A DNA stretch of 64,000 nt, taken from the NCBI GenBank assembly GCA_963691815.1, contig OY829665.1:26319906-26383905 (forward strand). The letters are read 5' to 3'. Of this stretch, positions 37,372 through 50,254 are shown in pieces; position 1 is the stretch's first letter; each line of letters opens with the position of its first letter. The translations under genes were made by a program, and so were the position numbers. The DNA is from Echiichthys vipera (taxonomy: Eukaryota; Chordata; Actinopteri; Perciformes; Trachinidae). The notes beneath the pieces are model-generated. The model searched no databases, was not told the DNA's origin, and was given only the letters and a program-made list of their open reading frames with translations.

Positions 37372-38800
37372 CTTATTAGTTGAACCAGAACCAAGAGACT
37401 AGAACACGTGACTCCAGTTTAATTTAACCAGTACCAAGAGAAGAGAACAAGTGACTCCAGTTTAATTTAACCATAACCAAGAGAAAACGTGAATCCAGTT
37501 TAATTTAATCAGAACCAAGAGAAGAGTCCACTTGACTTCCATTTAATTTAACCAGCACCAAGAGAAGAGAACACGCCACTCCAGTTTAATTAAATCAGAA
37601 CCAAGAGAGAACACATGACTCCCATTTAGGTTAACAAGAACCAAGAGAACAGAACACGTAACTCCAGTTTAATTTAACCAGAACCAAGAGAAGAGAACAC
37701 GTGACTCCAGTTTGATTTAACCAGAACCAAGAGAAAAGAATACGAGACTCAAGTTTAATTTGATCAGAACCAAGAAAAAGAGAACCCGTGACTTCAGTTT
37801 AATTTAACCAGAACCACGAGCAGAGAACACTTGACTCCAGTTTAATTTAACCAGAACCAAGAGAAGAGAATATGTAACTCAAGTTTAATTTGATCAGAAC
37901 CAAGAAAAAGAGAACACTTGACTTCAGTTTAATTTAACCAGAACCATGAGCAGAGAACATGTGACTCCAGTTTAATTTAACCAGAACCAAGAGAAGAGAA
38001 CATGTAACTCCAATTTAATTTAATCAGAACCAAGAGAAGAGAACACGTGACTCCCATCTTATTCAACGTGAACCAAGAGAATAGAACACGCGACTCCAGT
38101 TAAATTTAACCAGAACCAAGAGAAGAGAACACGTCACTCCAGTTTAAGTTAACCAGAACCAAGAGAAGATAACATGTAACTCCAGTTTAATTTCACTTAA
38201 ACCAAGAGACCACCTGACTCCAGTTTAATTTAACCAGAACCAAGAGAAGAGAACAAGTGACTCCAGTTTAATTTAACCAGAACCAAGAGAAGAGAACACA
38301 TGACTCCTGTTTAGTTGAACCAGAACCAAGAGACTAGAACACGTGACTCCAGTTTAATTTAACCAGTACCAAGAGAAGAGAACAAGTGACTCCAGTTTAA
38401 TTTAACCATAACCAAGAGAAAACGTGAATCCAGTTTAATTTAATCAGAACCAAGAGAAGAGTCCACTTGACTTCCATTTAATTTAACCAGCACCAAGAGA
38501 AGAGAACACGCCACTCCAGTTTAATTTAATCAGAACCAAGAGAGAACACATGACTCCCATTTAGGTTAACAAGAACCAAGAGAACAGAACACGTAACTCC
38601 AGTTTAATTTAACCAGAACCAAGAGAAGAGAACACGTGACTCCAGTTTGATTTAACCAGAACCAAGAGAAAAGAATACAAGACTCAAGTTTAATTTGATC
38701 AGAAACAAGAAAAAGAGAACACTTGACTTCAGTTTAATTTAACCAGAACCACGAGCAGAGAACACTTGACTCCAGTTTAATTTAACCAGAACCAAGAGAA
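37372..38800 (+). repeat. HOR-D copies, 22-mer (935 bp) plus partial
   Basis: 37,372-38,306 is 935 bp: 22 monomers comprising two 38-bp units, one 40-bp unit, two 44-bp units and seventeen 43-bp units. Markers are GAGACTAGAAC, AACCAGTACC, AACAAGTG, TAACC 38-mer, AGTCCACTTG, GCACC, AGAGAGAACAC, CATTTAGG, TTTGATTT, CACGAGCAG, GAATATGTAAC, CATGAGCAG, CATCTTATTC, CGCGACTCC and CACTTAAACC. The next copy starts at 38,307 and leaves HOR-D near 38,790. It shares GAAACAAG and TACAAGACTC with 12,740-12,790. Confidence 0.87.
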
Positions 38801-40200
38801 GAGAACACGTGACTCCAGTTTAATTTAACCAGAACCAAGAGAAGAGAACATGTAACTCCAATTTAATTTAATCAGAACCAAGAGAAGAGAACACGTGACT
38901 CCCATTTTATTCAACAAGAACCAAGAGAATAGAACACGCGACTCCAGTTAAATTTAACCAGAACCAAGAGAAGAGAACACGTGACTCCAGTTTAAGTTAA
39001 CCATAACCAAGAGAAGAGAACAAGTGACTCCAGTTTAATTTAACCATAACCAAGAGAAAACGTGAATCCAGTTTAATTTAATCAGAACCAAGAGAAGAGT
39101 CCACTTGACTTCCATTTAATTTAACAAGACCCAAGAGAAGAGAACACGTGACTCAAGTTTAATTAAACCAGAACACCGAGGAGAGAACGCGTGACTCCAG
39201 TTTAATTTAATCAGAACCAAGAAAAAGAGAACACTTGCCTTCAGTTTAATTTAACCAGAACAAAGAGAAGAGAAAACGTGACTCCAGTTTAATTTAACCA
39301 AAACCAAAAGAAGAGAACACGTGACTCCAGTTTAATTCAACGAGAACCAAGAGAAGAAAACACAGGACTCCAGTTACATTTTAAAAGAACGAGGAGAAGA
39401 GAACACATGACTCCAATTTAAATTAACCAGAAAGAAGAGAAGAGAACACGTGACTCCAGCTTAATTTAATCAGAACCAAGAGAAGAGAACACGTGACTGC
39501 AGTTTAATTTAACCAGCACCAAGAGAAGAGAACACGCCACTCCAGTTTAATTTAATCAGAACCAAGAGAGGAGAACACATGACTCCCATTTAGGTTAACA
39601 AGAACCAAGAGAACAGAACACGTAACTCCAGTTTAATTTAACCAGAACCAAGAGAAGAGAACACGTGACTCCAGTTTGATTTAACCAGAACCAAGAGAAA
39701 AGAATACAAGACTCAAGTTTAATTTGATCAGTACCAAGAGAAGAGAACAAGTGACTCCAGTTTAATTTAACCATAACCAAGAGAAAACGTGAATCCAGTT
39801 TAATTTAATCAGAACCAAGAGAAGAGTCCACTTGACTTCCATTTAATTTAACCAGCACCAAGAGAAGAGAACACGCCACTCCAGTTTAATTTAATCAGAA
39901 CCAAGAGAGAACACATGACTCCCATTTAGGTTAACAAGAACCAAGAGAACAGAACACGTAACTCCAGTTTAATTTAACCAGAACCAAGAGAAGAGAACAC
40001 GTGACTCCAGTTTGATTTAACCAGAACCAAGAGAAAAGAATACAAGACTCAACTTTAATTTGATCAGAACCAAGAAAAAGAGAACACTTGACTTCAGTTT
40101 AATTTAACCAGAACCACGAGCAGAGAACACTTGACTCCAGTTTAATTTAACCAGAACCAAGAGAAGAGAACACGTGACTCCAGTTTAATTTAACCAGAAC
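38800..40200 (+). repeat. HOR-A segment and HOR-D fragment with a hybrid joint at 39,728
   Basis: HOR-A monomers run from CGCGACTCC (38,938) to TTTGATTT (39,676) and AATACAAGACTC. At about 39,728 TTTGATCAG joins GTACCAAGAGAAG, which belongs to HOR-D, so the ACTTGACTTCAG and CACGAGCAG monomers are skipped. A HOR-D fragment follows to about 40,200. The joint keeps the 43-bp register, consistent with unequal crossover. Confidence 0.78.
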
Positions 40201-43200
40201 CAAGAGAAGAGAACATGTAACTCCAATTTAATTTAATCAGAACCAAGAGAAGAGAACACGTGACTCCCATTTTATTCAACGAGAACCAAGAGAATAGAAC
40301 ACGCGACTCCAGTTAAATTTAACCAGAACCAAGAGAAGAGAACACGTGACTCCAGTTTAAGTTAACCAGAACCAAGAGAAGAGAACAAGTGACTCCAGTT
40401 TAATTTAACCATAACCAAGAGAAAACGTGAATCCAGTTTAATTTAATCAGAACCAAGAGAAGAGTCCACTTGACTTCCATTTAATTTAACAAGACCCAAG
40501 AGAAGAGAACACGTGACTCAAGTTTAATTAAACCAGAACACCGAGGAGAGAACGCGTGACTCCAGTTTAATTTAATCAGAACCAAGAAAAAGAGAACACT
40601 TGCCTTCAGTTTAATTTAACCAGAACAAAGAGAAGAGAAAACGTGACTCCAGTTTAATTTAACCAAAACCAAAAGAAGAGAACACGTGACTCCAGTTTAA
40701 TTCAACGAGAACCAAGAGAAGAAAACACAGGACTCCAGTTACATTTTAAAAAAACGAGGAGAAGAGAACACATGACTCCAATTTAAATTAACCAGAAAGA
40801 AGAGAAGAGAACACGTGACTCCAGTTTAATTTAATCAGAACCAAGAGAAGAGAACACATAACTGCAGTTTAATTTAACCAGCACCAAGAGAAGAGAACAC
40901 GCCACTCCAGTTTAATTTAATCAGAACCAAGAGAGGAGAACACATGACTCCCATTTAGGTTAACAAGAACCAAGAGAACAGAACACGTAACTCCAGTTTA
41001 ATTTAACCAGAACCAAGAGAAGAGAACACGTGACTCCAGTTTGATTTAACCAGAACCAAGAGAAAAGAATATGAGACTCAAGTTTAATTTGATCAGAACC
41101 AAGAAAAAGAGAACACTTGACTTCAGTTTAATTTAACCAAAACCACGAGCAGAGAACACGTGACTCCAGTTTAATTTAACCAGAACCAAGAGAAGAGAAC
41201 ACGTGACTCCAGTTTAATTTAACCAGAACCAAGAGAAGAGAACACGCGACTCCAGTTAAATTTAACCAGAACCAAGAGAAGAGAACACGTGACTCCAGTT
41301 TAATTTAACCATAACCAAGAGAAAACGTGAATCCAGTTTAATTTAATCAGAACCAAGAGAAGAGTCCACTTGACTTCCATTTAATTTAACAAGACCCAAG
41401 AGAAGAGAACACGTGACTCAAGTTTAATTAAACCAGAACACCGAGGAGAGAACGCGTGACTCCAGTTTAATTTAATCAGAACCAAGAAAAAGAGAACACT
41501 TGCCTTCAGTTTAATTTAACCAGAACAAAGAGAAGAGAAAACGTGACTCCAGTTTAATTTAACCAAAACCAAAAGAAGAGAAAACGTGACTCCAGTTTAA
41601 TTCAACGAGAACCAAGAGAAGAAAACACAGGACTCCAGTTACATTTTAAAAGAACGAGGAGAAGAGAACACATGACTACAATTTAAATTAACCAGAAAGA
41701 AGAGAAGAGAACACGTGACTCCAGCTTAATTTAATCAGAACCAAGAGAAGAGAACACGTGACTGCAGTTTAATTTAACCAGCACCAAGAGAAGAGAACAC
41801 GCCACTCCAGTTTAATTTAATCAGAACCAAGAGAGGAGAACACATGACTCCCATTTAGGTTAACAAGAACCAAGAGAACAGAACACGTAACTCCAGTTTA
41901 ATTTAACCAGAACCAAGAGAAGAGAACACGTGACTCCAGTTTAATTTAATCAGAACCAAGAGAAGAGAACACGTGACTCCAGTTTAATTTAACCAGCACC
42001 AAGAGAAGAGAACACGCCACTCCAGTTTAATTTAATCAGAACCAAGAGAGGAGAACACGTGACTCCAGTTTAATTTAACCAGAACAAAGAGAAGAGCACA
42101 CGTGACTCCAGTTTAATTTAATCAGAACCCTGAAAAGAGAACACGTGACTCCAGTTAAATTTAACCAGAACCAAGAGAAGAGAACACGTCACTCCAGCTT
42201 AAGTTAACCAGAACCAAGAGAAGAGAACAAGTGACTCCAGTTTAATTTAACCAGAACCAAGAGAAGAGAACACATAACTCCTGTTTAGTTGAACCAGAAC
42301 CAAGAGAAGAGAACATGTGACTCCAGTTTAATTTAACCAGAACCAAGAGAAGAGAACACGTGACTCCAGTTTAATTTAACCAGAACCAAGAGAAGAGAAC
42401 ATGTAACTCCAATTCAATTTAATCAGAACCAAGAGAAGAGAACACGTGACTCCCATTTTATTCAACGAGAACCAAGAGAATAGAACACGTGACTCCAGTT
42501 AAATTTAACCAGAACCAAGAGAAGAGAACACGTGACTCCAGTTTAAGTTAACCAGAACCAAGAGAAGAGAACAAGTGACTCCCATTTAGGTTAACAAGAA
42601 CCAAGAGAACAGAACACGTAACTCCAGTTTAATTTAACCAGAACCAAGAGAAGAGAACACGTGACTCCAGTTTGATTTAACCAGAACCAAGAGAAAAGAA
42701 TATGAGACTCAAGTTTAATTTGATCAGAACCAAGAAAAAGAGAACACTTGACTTCAGTTTAATTTAACCAAAACCACGAGCAGAGAACACGTGACTCCAG
42801 TTTAATTTAACCAGAACCAAGAGAAGAGAACACGTGACTCCAGTTTAATTTAACCAGAACCAAGAGAAGAGAACACGCGACTCCAGTTAAATTTAACCAG
42901 AACCAAGAGAAGAGAACACGTGACTCCAGTTTAATTTAACCATAACCAAGAGAAAACGTGAATCCAGTTTAATTTAATCAGAACCAAGAGAAGAGTCCAC
43001 TTGACTTCCATTTAATTTAACAAGACCCAAGAGAAGAGAACACGTGACTCAAGTTTAATTAAACCAGAACACCGAGGAGAGAACGCGTGACTCCAGTTTA
43101 ATTTAATCAGAACCAAGAAAAAGAGAACACTTGCCTTCAGTTTAATTTAACCAGAACAAAGAGAAGAGAAAACGTGACTCCAGTTTAATTTAACCAAAAC

Positions 43201-43911
43201 CAAAAGAAGAGAAAACGTGACTCCAGTTTAATTCAACGAGAACCAAGAGAAGAAAACACAGGACTCCAGTTACATTTTAAAAGAACGAGGAGAAGAGAAC
43301 ACATGACTACAATTTAAATTAACCAGAAAGAAGAGAAGAGAACACGTGACTCCAGCTTAATTTAATCAGAACCAAAAGAAGAGAACACGTGACTGCAGTT
43401 TAATTTAACCAGCACCAAGAGAAGAGAACACGCCACTCCAGTTTAATTTAATCAGAACCAAGAGAGGAGAACACATGACTCCCATTTAGGTTAACAAGAA
43501 CCAAGAGAACAGAACACGTAACTCCAGTTTAATTTAACCAGAACCAAGAGAAGAGAACACGTGACTCCAGTTTAATTTAATCAGAACCAAGAGAAGAGAA
43601 CACGTGACTCCAGTTTAATTTAACCAGCACCAAGAGAAGAGAACACGCCACTCCAGTTTAATTTAATCAGAACCAAGAGAGGAGAACACGTGACTCCAGT
43701 TTAATTTAACCAGAACAAAGAGAAGAGCACACGTGACTCCAGTTTAATTTAATCAGAACCCTGAAAAGAGAACACGTGACTCCAGTTAAATTTAACCAGA
43801 ACCAAGAGAAGAGAACACGTCACTCCAGCTTAAGTTAACCAGAACCAAGAGAAGAGAACAAGTGACTCCAGTTTAATTTAACCAGAACCAAGAGAAGAGA
43901 ACACATAACTC
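40200..43911 (+). repeat. HOR-A family with a 1,631-bp tandem duplication
   Basis: Two sets of private variants recur 1,631 bp apart: the TATGAGACTC change at 41,071 and 42,702, and GACTACAATTT at 41,677 and 43,308. The CTCCTG markers at 42,281 and 43,912 give the same 1,631-bp spacing. The duplication joint is near 42,577, where GAACAAGTGACTCC runs into the CATTTAGG monomer. Both copies also contain an in-register loss in which the TTTAAGTTAACC monomer is missing before TAACCATAACC (about 41,300 and 42,930). Confidence 0.85.
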
Positions 43912-46900
43912 CTGTTTAGTTGAACCAGAACCAAGAGAAGAGAACATGTGACTCCAGTTTAATTTAACCAGAACCAAGAGAAGAGAACACGTGACTCCAG
44001 TTTAATTTAACCAGAACCAAGAGAAGAGAACATGTAACTCCAATTCAATTTAATCAGAACCAAGAGAAGAGAACACGTGACTCCCATTTTATTCAACGAG
44101 AACCAAGAGAATAGAACACGTGACTCCAGTTAAATTTAACCAGAACCAAGAGAAGAGAACACGTGACTCCAGTTTAAGTTAACCAGAACCAAGAGAAGAG
44201 AACAAGTGACTCCAGTTTAATTTAACAATAACCAAGAGAAAACGTGAATCCAGTTTAATTTAATCAGAACCAAGAGAAGAGTCCACTTGACTTCCATTTA
44301 ATTTAACAAGACCCAAGAGAAGAGAACACGTGACTCAAGTTTAATTAAACCAGAACACCGAGGAGAGAACGCGTGACTCCAGTTTAATTTAATCAGAACC
44401 AAGAAAAAGAGAACACTTGCCTTCAGTTTAATTTAACCAGAACAAAGAGAAGAGAAAACGTGACTCCAGTTTAATTTAACCAAAACCAAAAGAAGAGAAC
44501 ACGTGACTCCAGTTTAATTCAACGAGAACCAAGAGAAGAAAACACAGGACTCCAGTTACATTTTAAAAAAACGAGGAGAAGAGAACACATGACGCCAATT
44601 TAAATTAACCAGAAAGAAGAGAAGAGAACACGTGACTCCAGTTTAATTTAATCAGAACCAAGAGAAGAGAACACATGACTGCAGTATAATTTAACCAGCA
44701 CCAAGAGAAGAGAACACGCCACTCCAGTTTAATTTAATCAGAACCAAGAGAGGAGAACACATGACTCCCATTTAGGTTAACAAGAACCAAGAGAACAGAA
44801 CACGTAACTCCAGTTTAATTTAACCAGAACCAAGAGAAGAGAACACGTGACTCCAGTTTGATTTAACCAGAACCAAGAGAAAAGAATACGAGACTCAAGT
44901 TTAATTTGATCAGAACCAAGAAAAAGAGAACACTTGACTTCAGTTTAATTTAACCAGAACCATGAGCAGAGAACATGTGACTCCAGTTTAATTTAACCAG
45001 AACCAAGAGAAGAGAACATGTAACTCCAATTTAATTTAATCAGAACCAAGAGAAGAGAACACGTGACTCCAGTTTAATTTAACCAGCACCAAGAGAAGAG
45101 AACACGCCACTCCAGTTTAATTTAATCAGAACCAAGAGAGGAGAACACGTGACTCCAGTTTAATTTAACCAGAACAAAGAGAAGAGCACACGTGACTCCA
45201 GTTTAATTTAATCAGAACCCTGAAAAGAGAACACGTGACTCCAGTTAAATTTAACCAGAACCAAGAGAAGAGAACATGTAACTCCAATTTAATTTAATCA
45301 GAACCAAGAGAAGAGAACACGTGACTCCCATTTTATTCAACGAGAACCAAGAGAATAGAACACGCGACTCCAGTTAAATTTAACCAGAACCAAGAGAAGA
45401 GAACACGTGACTCCAGTTTAAGTTAACCAGAACCAAGAGAAGAGAACAAGTGACTCCAGTTTAATTTAACCATAACCAAGAGAAAACGTGAATCCAGTTT
45501 AATTTAATCAGAACCAAGAGAAGAGTCCACTTGACTTCCATTTAATTTAACAAGACCCAAGAGAAGAGAACACGTGACTCAAGTTTAATTAAACCAGAAC
45601 ACCGAGGAGAGAACGCGTGACTCCAGTTTAATTTAATCAGAACCAAGAAAAAGAGAACACTTGCCTTCAGTTTAATTTAACCAGAACAAAGAGAAGAGAA
45701 AACGTGACTCCAGTTTAATTTAACCAAAACCAAAAGAAGAGAACACGTGACTCCAGTTTAATTCAACGAGAACCAAGAGAAGAAAACACAGGACTCCAGT
45801 TACATTTTAAAAAAACGAGGAGAAGAGAACACATGACTCCAATTTAAATTAACCAGAAAGAAGAGAAGAGAACACGTGACTCCAGTTTAATTTAATCAGA
45901 ACCAAGAGAAGAGAACACATAACTGCAGTTTAATTTAACCAGCACCAAGAGAAGAGAACACGCCACTCCAGTTTAATTTAATCAGAACCAAGAGAGGAGA
46001 ACACATGACTCCCATTTAGGTTAACAAGAACCAAGAGAACAGAACACGTAACTCCAGTTTAATTTAACCAGAACCAAGAGAAGAGAACACGTGACTCCAG
46101 TTTGATTTAACCAGAACCAAGAGAAAAGAATATGAGACTCAAGTTTAATTTGATCAGAACCAAGAAAAAGAGAACACTTGACTTCAGTTTAATTTAACCA
46201 AAACCACGAGCAGAGAACACGTGACTCCAGTTTAATTTAACCAGAACCAAGAGAAGAGAACACGTGACTCCAGTTTAATTTAACCAGAACCAAGAGAAGA
46301 GAACACGCGACTCCAGTTAAATTTAACCAGAACCAAGAGAAGAGAACACGTGACTCCAGTTTAAGTTAACCATAACCAAGAGAAGAGAACAAGTGACTCC
46401 AGTTTAATTTAACCATAACCAAGAGAAAACGTGAATCCAGTTTAATTTAATCAGAACCAAGAGAAGAGTCCACTTGACTTCCATTTAATTTAACAAGACC
46501 CAAGAGAAGAGAACACGTGACTCAAGTTTAATTAAACCAGAACACCGAGGAGAGAACGCGTGACTCCAGTTTAATTTAATCAGAACCAAGAAAAAGAGAA
46601 CACTTGCCTTCAGTTTAATTTAACCAGAACAAAGAGAAGAGAAAACGTGACTCCAGTTTAATTTAACCAAAACCAAAAGAAGAGAAAACGTGACTCCAGT
46701 TTAATTCAACGAGAACCAAGAGAAGAAAACACAGGACTCCAGTTACATTTTAAAAGAACGAGGAGAAGAGAACACATGACTACAATTTAAATTAACCAGA
46801 AAGAAGAGAAGAGAACACGTGACTCCAGCTTAATTTAATCAGAACCAAGAGAAGAGAACACGTGACTGCAGTTTAATTTAACCAGCACCAAGAGAAGAGA

Positions 46901-48843
46901 ACACGCCACTCCAGTTTAATTTAATCAGAACCAAGAGAGGAGAACACATGACTCCCATTTAGGTTAACAAGAACCAAGAGAACAGAACACGTAACTCCAG
47001 TTTAATTTAACCAGAACCAAGAGAAGAGAACACGTGACTCCAGTTTAATTTAATCAGAACCAAGAGAAGAGAACACGTGACTCCAGTTTAATTTAACCAG
47101 CACCAAGAGAAGAGAACACGCCACTCCAGTTTAATTTAATCAGAACCAAGAGAGGAGAACACGTGACTCCAGTTTAATTTAACCAGAACAAAGAGAAGAG
47201 CACACGTGACTCCAGTTTAATTTAATCAGAACCCTGAAAAGAGAACACGTGACTCCAGTTAAATTTAACCAGAACCAAGAGAAGAGAACACGTCACTCCA
47301 GCTTAAGTTAACCAGAACCAAGAGAAGAGAACAAGTGACTCCAGTTTAATTCAACCAGAACCAAGAGAAGAGAACACATAACTCCTGTTTAGTTGAACCA
47401 GAACCAAGAGAAGAGAACATGTGACTCCAGTTTAATTTAACCAGAACCAAGAGAAGAGAACACGTGACTCCAGTTTAATTTAACCAGAACCAAGAGAAGA
47501 GAACATGTAACTCCAATTCAATTTAATCAGAACCAAGAGAAGAGAACACGTGACTCCCATTTTATTCAACGAGAACCAAGAGAATAGAACACGTGACTCC
47601 AGTTAAATTTAACCAGAACCAAGAGAAGAGAACACGTGACTCCAGTTTAAGTTAACCAGAACCAAGAGAAGAGAACAAGTGACTCCAGTTTAATTTAACA
47701 ATAACCAAGAGAAAACGTGAATCCAGTTTAATTTAATCAGAACCAAGAGAAGAGTCCACTTGACTTCCATTTAATTTAACAAGACCCAAGAGAAGAGAAC
47801 ACGTGACTCAAGTTTAATTAAACCAGAACACCGAGGAGAGAACGCGTGACTCCAGTTTAATTTAATCAGAACCAAGAAAAAGAGAACACTTGCCTTCAGT
47901 TTAATTTAACCAGAACAAAGAGAAGAGAAAACGTGACTCCAGTTTAATTTAACCAAAACCAAAAGAAGAGAACACGTGACTCCAGTTTAATTCAACGAGA
48001 ACCAAGAGAAGAAAACACAGGACTCCAGTTACATTTTAAAAAAACGAGGAGAAGAGAACACATGACGCCAATTTAAATTAACCAGAAAGAAGAGAAGAGA
48101 ACACGTGACTCCAGTTTAATTTAATCAGAACCAAGAGAAGAGAACACATGACTGCAGTTTAATTTAACCAGCACCAAGAGAAGAGAACACGCCACTCCAG
48201 TTTAATTTAATCAGAACCAAGAGAGGAGAACACATGACTCCCATTTAGGTTAACAAGAACCAAGAGAACAGAACACGTAACTCCAGTTTAATTTAACCAG
48301 AACCAAGAGAAGAGAACACGTGACTCCAGTTTGATTTAACCAGAACCAAGAGAAAAGAATACGAGACTCAAGTTTAATTTGATCAGAACCAAGAAAAAGA
48401 GAACACTTGACTTCAGTTTAATTTAACCAGAACCATGAGCAGAGAACATGTGACTCCAGTTTAATTTAACCAGAACCAAGAGAAGAGAACATGTAACTCC
48501 AATTTAATTTAATCAGAACCAAGAGAAGAGAACACGTGACTCCAGTTTAATTTAACCAGCACCAAGAGAAGAGAACACGCCACTCCAGTTTAATTTAATC
48601 AGAACCAAGAGAGGAGAACACGTGACTCCAGTTTAATTTAACCAGAACAAAGAGAAGAGCACACGTGACTCCAGTTTAATTTAATCAGAACCCTGAAAAG
48701 AGAACACGTGACTCCAGTTAAATTTAACCAGAACCAAGAGAAGAGAACACGTCACTCCAGTTTAAGTTAACCAGAACCAAGAGAAGAGAACAAGTGACTC
48801 CAGTTTAATTTAACCAGAACCAAGAGAAGAGAACACATAACTC
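43912..48843 (+). repeat. 3,473-bp super-repeat and 34-mer HOR-A derivative
   Basis: CTCCTG markers at 43,912 and 47,385 are 3,473 bp apart. The same spacing is found for the TAACAATAACC change (44,228 and 47,701), the GACGCC change (44,591 and 48,064) and GACTACAATTT (43,308 and 46,781). The first unit contains a joint near 45,265, where TTAAATTTAACC leads to CATGTAACTCCAATTT instead of CGTCACT. The part from 45,275 resembles 40,215 onward: both have CATAACTGCAG (40,857 and 45,918). The last unit, 47,385-48,843, is the 1,459-bp 34-mer. Confidence 0.85.
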
Positions 48844-50254
48844 CTGTTTAGTTGAACCAGAACCAAGAGAAGAGAACATGTGACTCCAGTTTAATTTAAC
48901 CAGAACCAAGAGAAGAGAACACGTGACTCCAGTTTAATTTAACCAGAACCAAGAGAAGAGAACATGTAACTCCAATTCAATTTAATCAGAACCAAGAGAA
49001 GAGAACACGTGACTCCCATTTTATTCAACGAGAACCAAGAGAATAGAACACGTGACTCCAGTTAAATTTAACCAGAACCAAGAGAAGAGAACACGTGACT
49101 CCAGTTTAAGTTAACCAGAACCAAGAGAAGAGAACAAGTGACTCCAGTTTAATTTAACCATAACCAAGAGAAAACGTGAATCCAGTTTAATTTAATCAGA
49201 ACCAAGAGAAGAGTCCACTTGACTTCCATTTAATTTAACAAGACCCAAGAGAAGAGAACACGTGACTCAAGTTTAATTAAACCAGAACACCGAGGAGAGA
49301 ACGCGTGACTCCAGTTTAATTTAATCAGAACCAAGAAAAAGAGAACACTTGCCTTCAGTTTAATTTAACCAGAACAAAGAGAAGAGAAAACGTGACTTCA
49401 GTTTAATTTAACCAAAACCAAAAGAAGAGAACACGTGACTCCAGTTTAATTCAACGAGAACCAAGAGAAGAAAACACAGGACTCCAGTTACATTTTAAAA
49501 AAACGAGGAGAAGAGAACACATGACTCCAATTTAAATTAACCAGAAAGAAGAGAAGAGAACACGTGACTCCAGTTTAATTTAATCAGAACCAAGAGAAGA
49601 GAACACATGACTGCAGTTTAATTTAACCAGCACCAAGAGAAGAGAACACGCCACTCCAGTTTAATTTAATCAGAACCAAGAGAGGAGAACACATGACTCC
49701 CATTTAGGTTAACAAGAACCAAGAGAACAGAACACGTAACTCCAGTTTAATTTAACCAGAACCAAGAGAAGAGAACACGTGACTCCAGTTTGATTTAACC
49801 AGAACCAAGAGAAAAGAATACGAGACTCAAGTTTAATTTGATCAGAACCAAGAAAAAGAGAACACTTGACTTCAGTTTAATTTAACCAGAACCATGAGCA
49901 GAGAACATGTGACTCCAGTTTAATTTAACCAGAACCAAGAGAAGAGAACATGTAACTCCAATTTAATTTAATCAGAACCAAGAGAAGAGAACAGGTGACT
50001 CCCATCTTATTCAACGTGAACCAAGAGAATAGAACACGCAACTCCAGTTAAATTTAACCAGAACCAAGAGAAGAGAACACGTCACTCCAGTTTAAGTTAA
50101 CCAGAACCAAGAGAAGAGAACATGTAACTCCAGTTTAATTTCACCTAAACCAAGAGACCACCTGACTCCAGTTTAATTTAACCAGAACCAAGAGAAGAGA
50201 ACAAGTGACTCCAGTTTAATTTAACCAGAACCAAGAGAAGAGAACACATGACTC
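48844..50254 (+). repeat. 33-mer HOR-A/HOR-D hybrid (1,411 bp)
   Basis: Same length, order and neighbours as 35,961-37,371. It ends in the HOR-D monomers CACCTAAACC, GACCACCTG and GAACAAGTG, then ACATGACTCCTG at 50,255. Its last part (from about 49,640) already belongs to the 3,100-bp periodic region. Confidence 0.87.

Noticed and set aside
39595..39780. A 61-codon open frame on the - strand
   Set aside because: It lies wholly in satellite monomers read backwards, covers about 4.3 units, spans the hybrid joint at 39,728, and its protein is just the frame-shifted monomer repeated. It is open only because variant monomers and the joint remove stop codons. No sign of a real gene.
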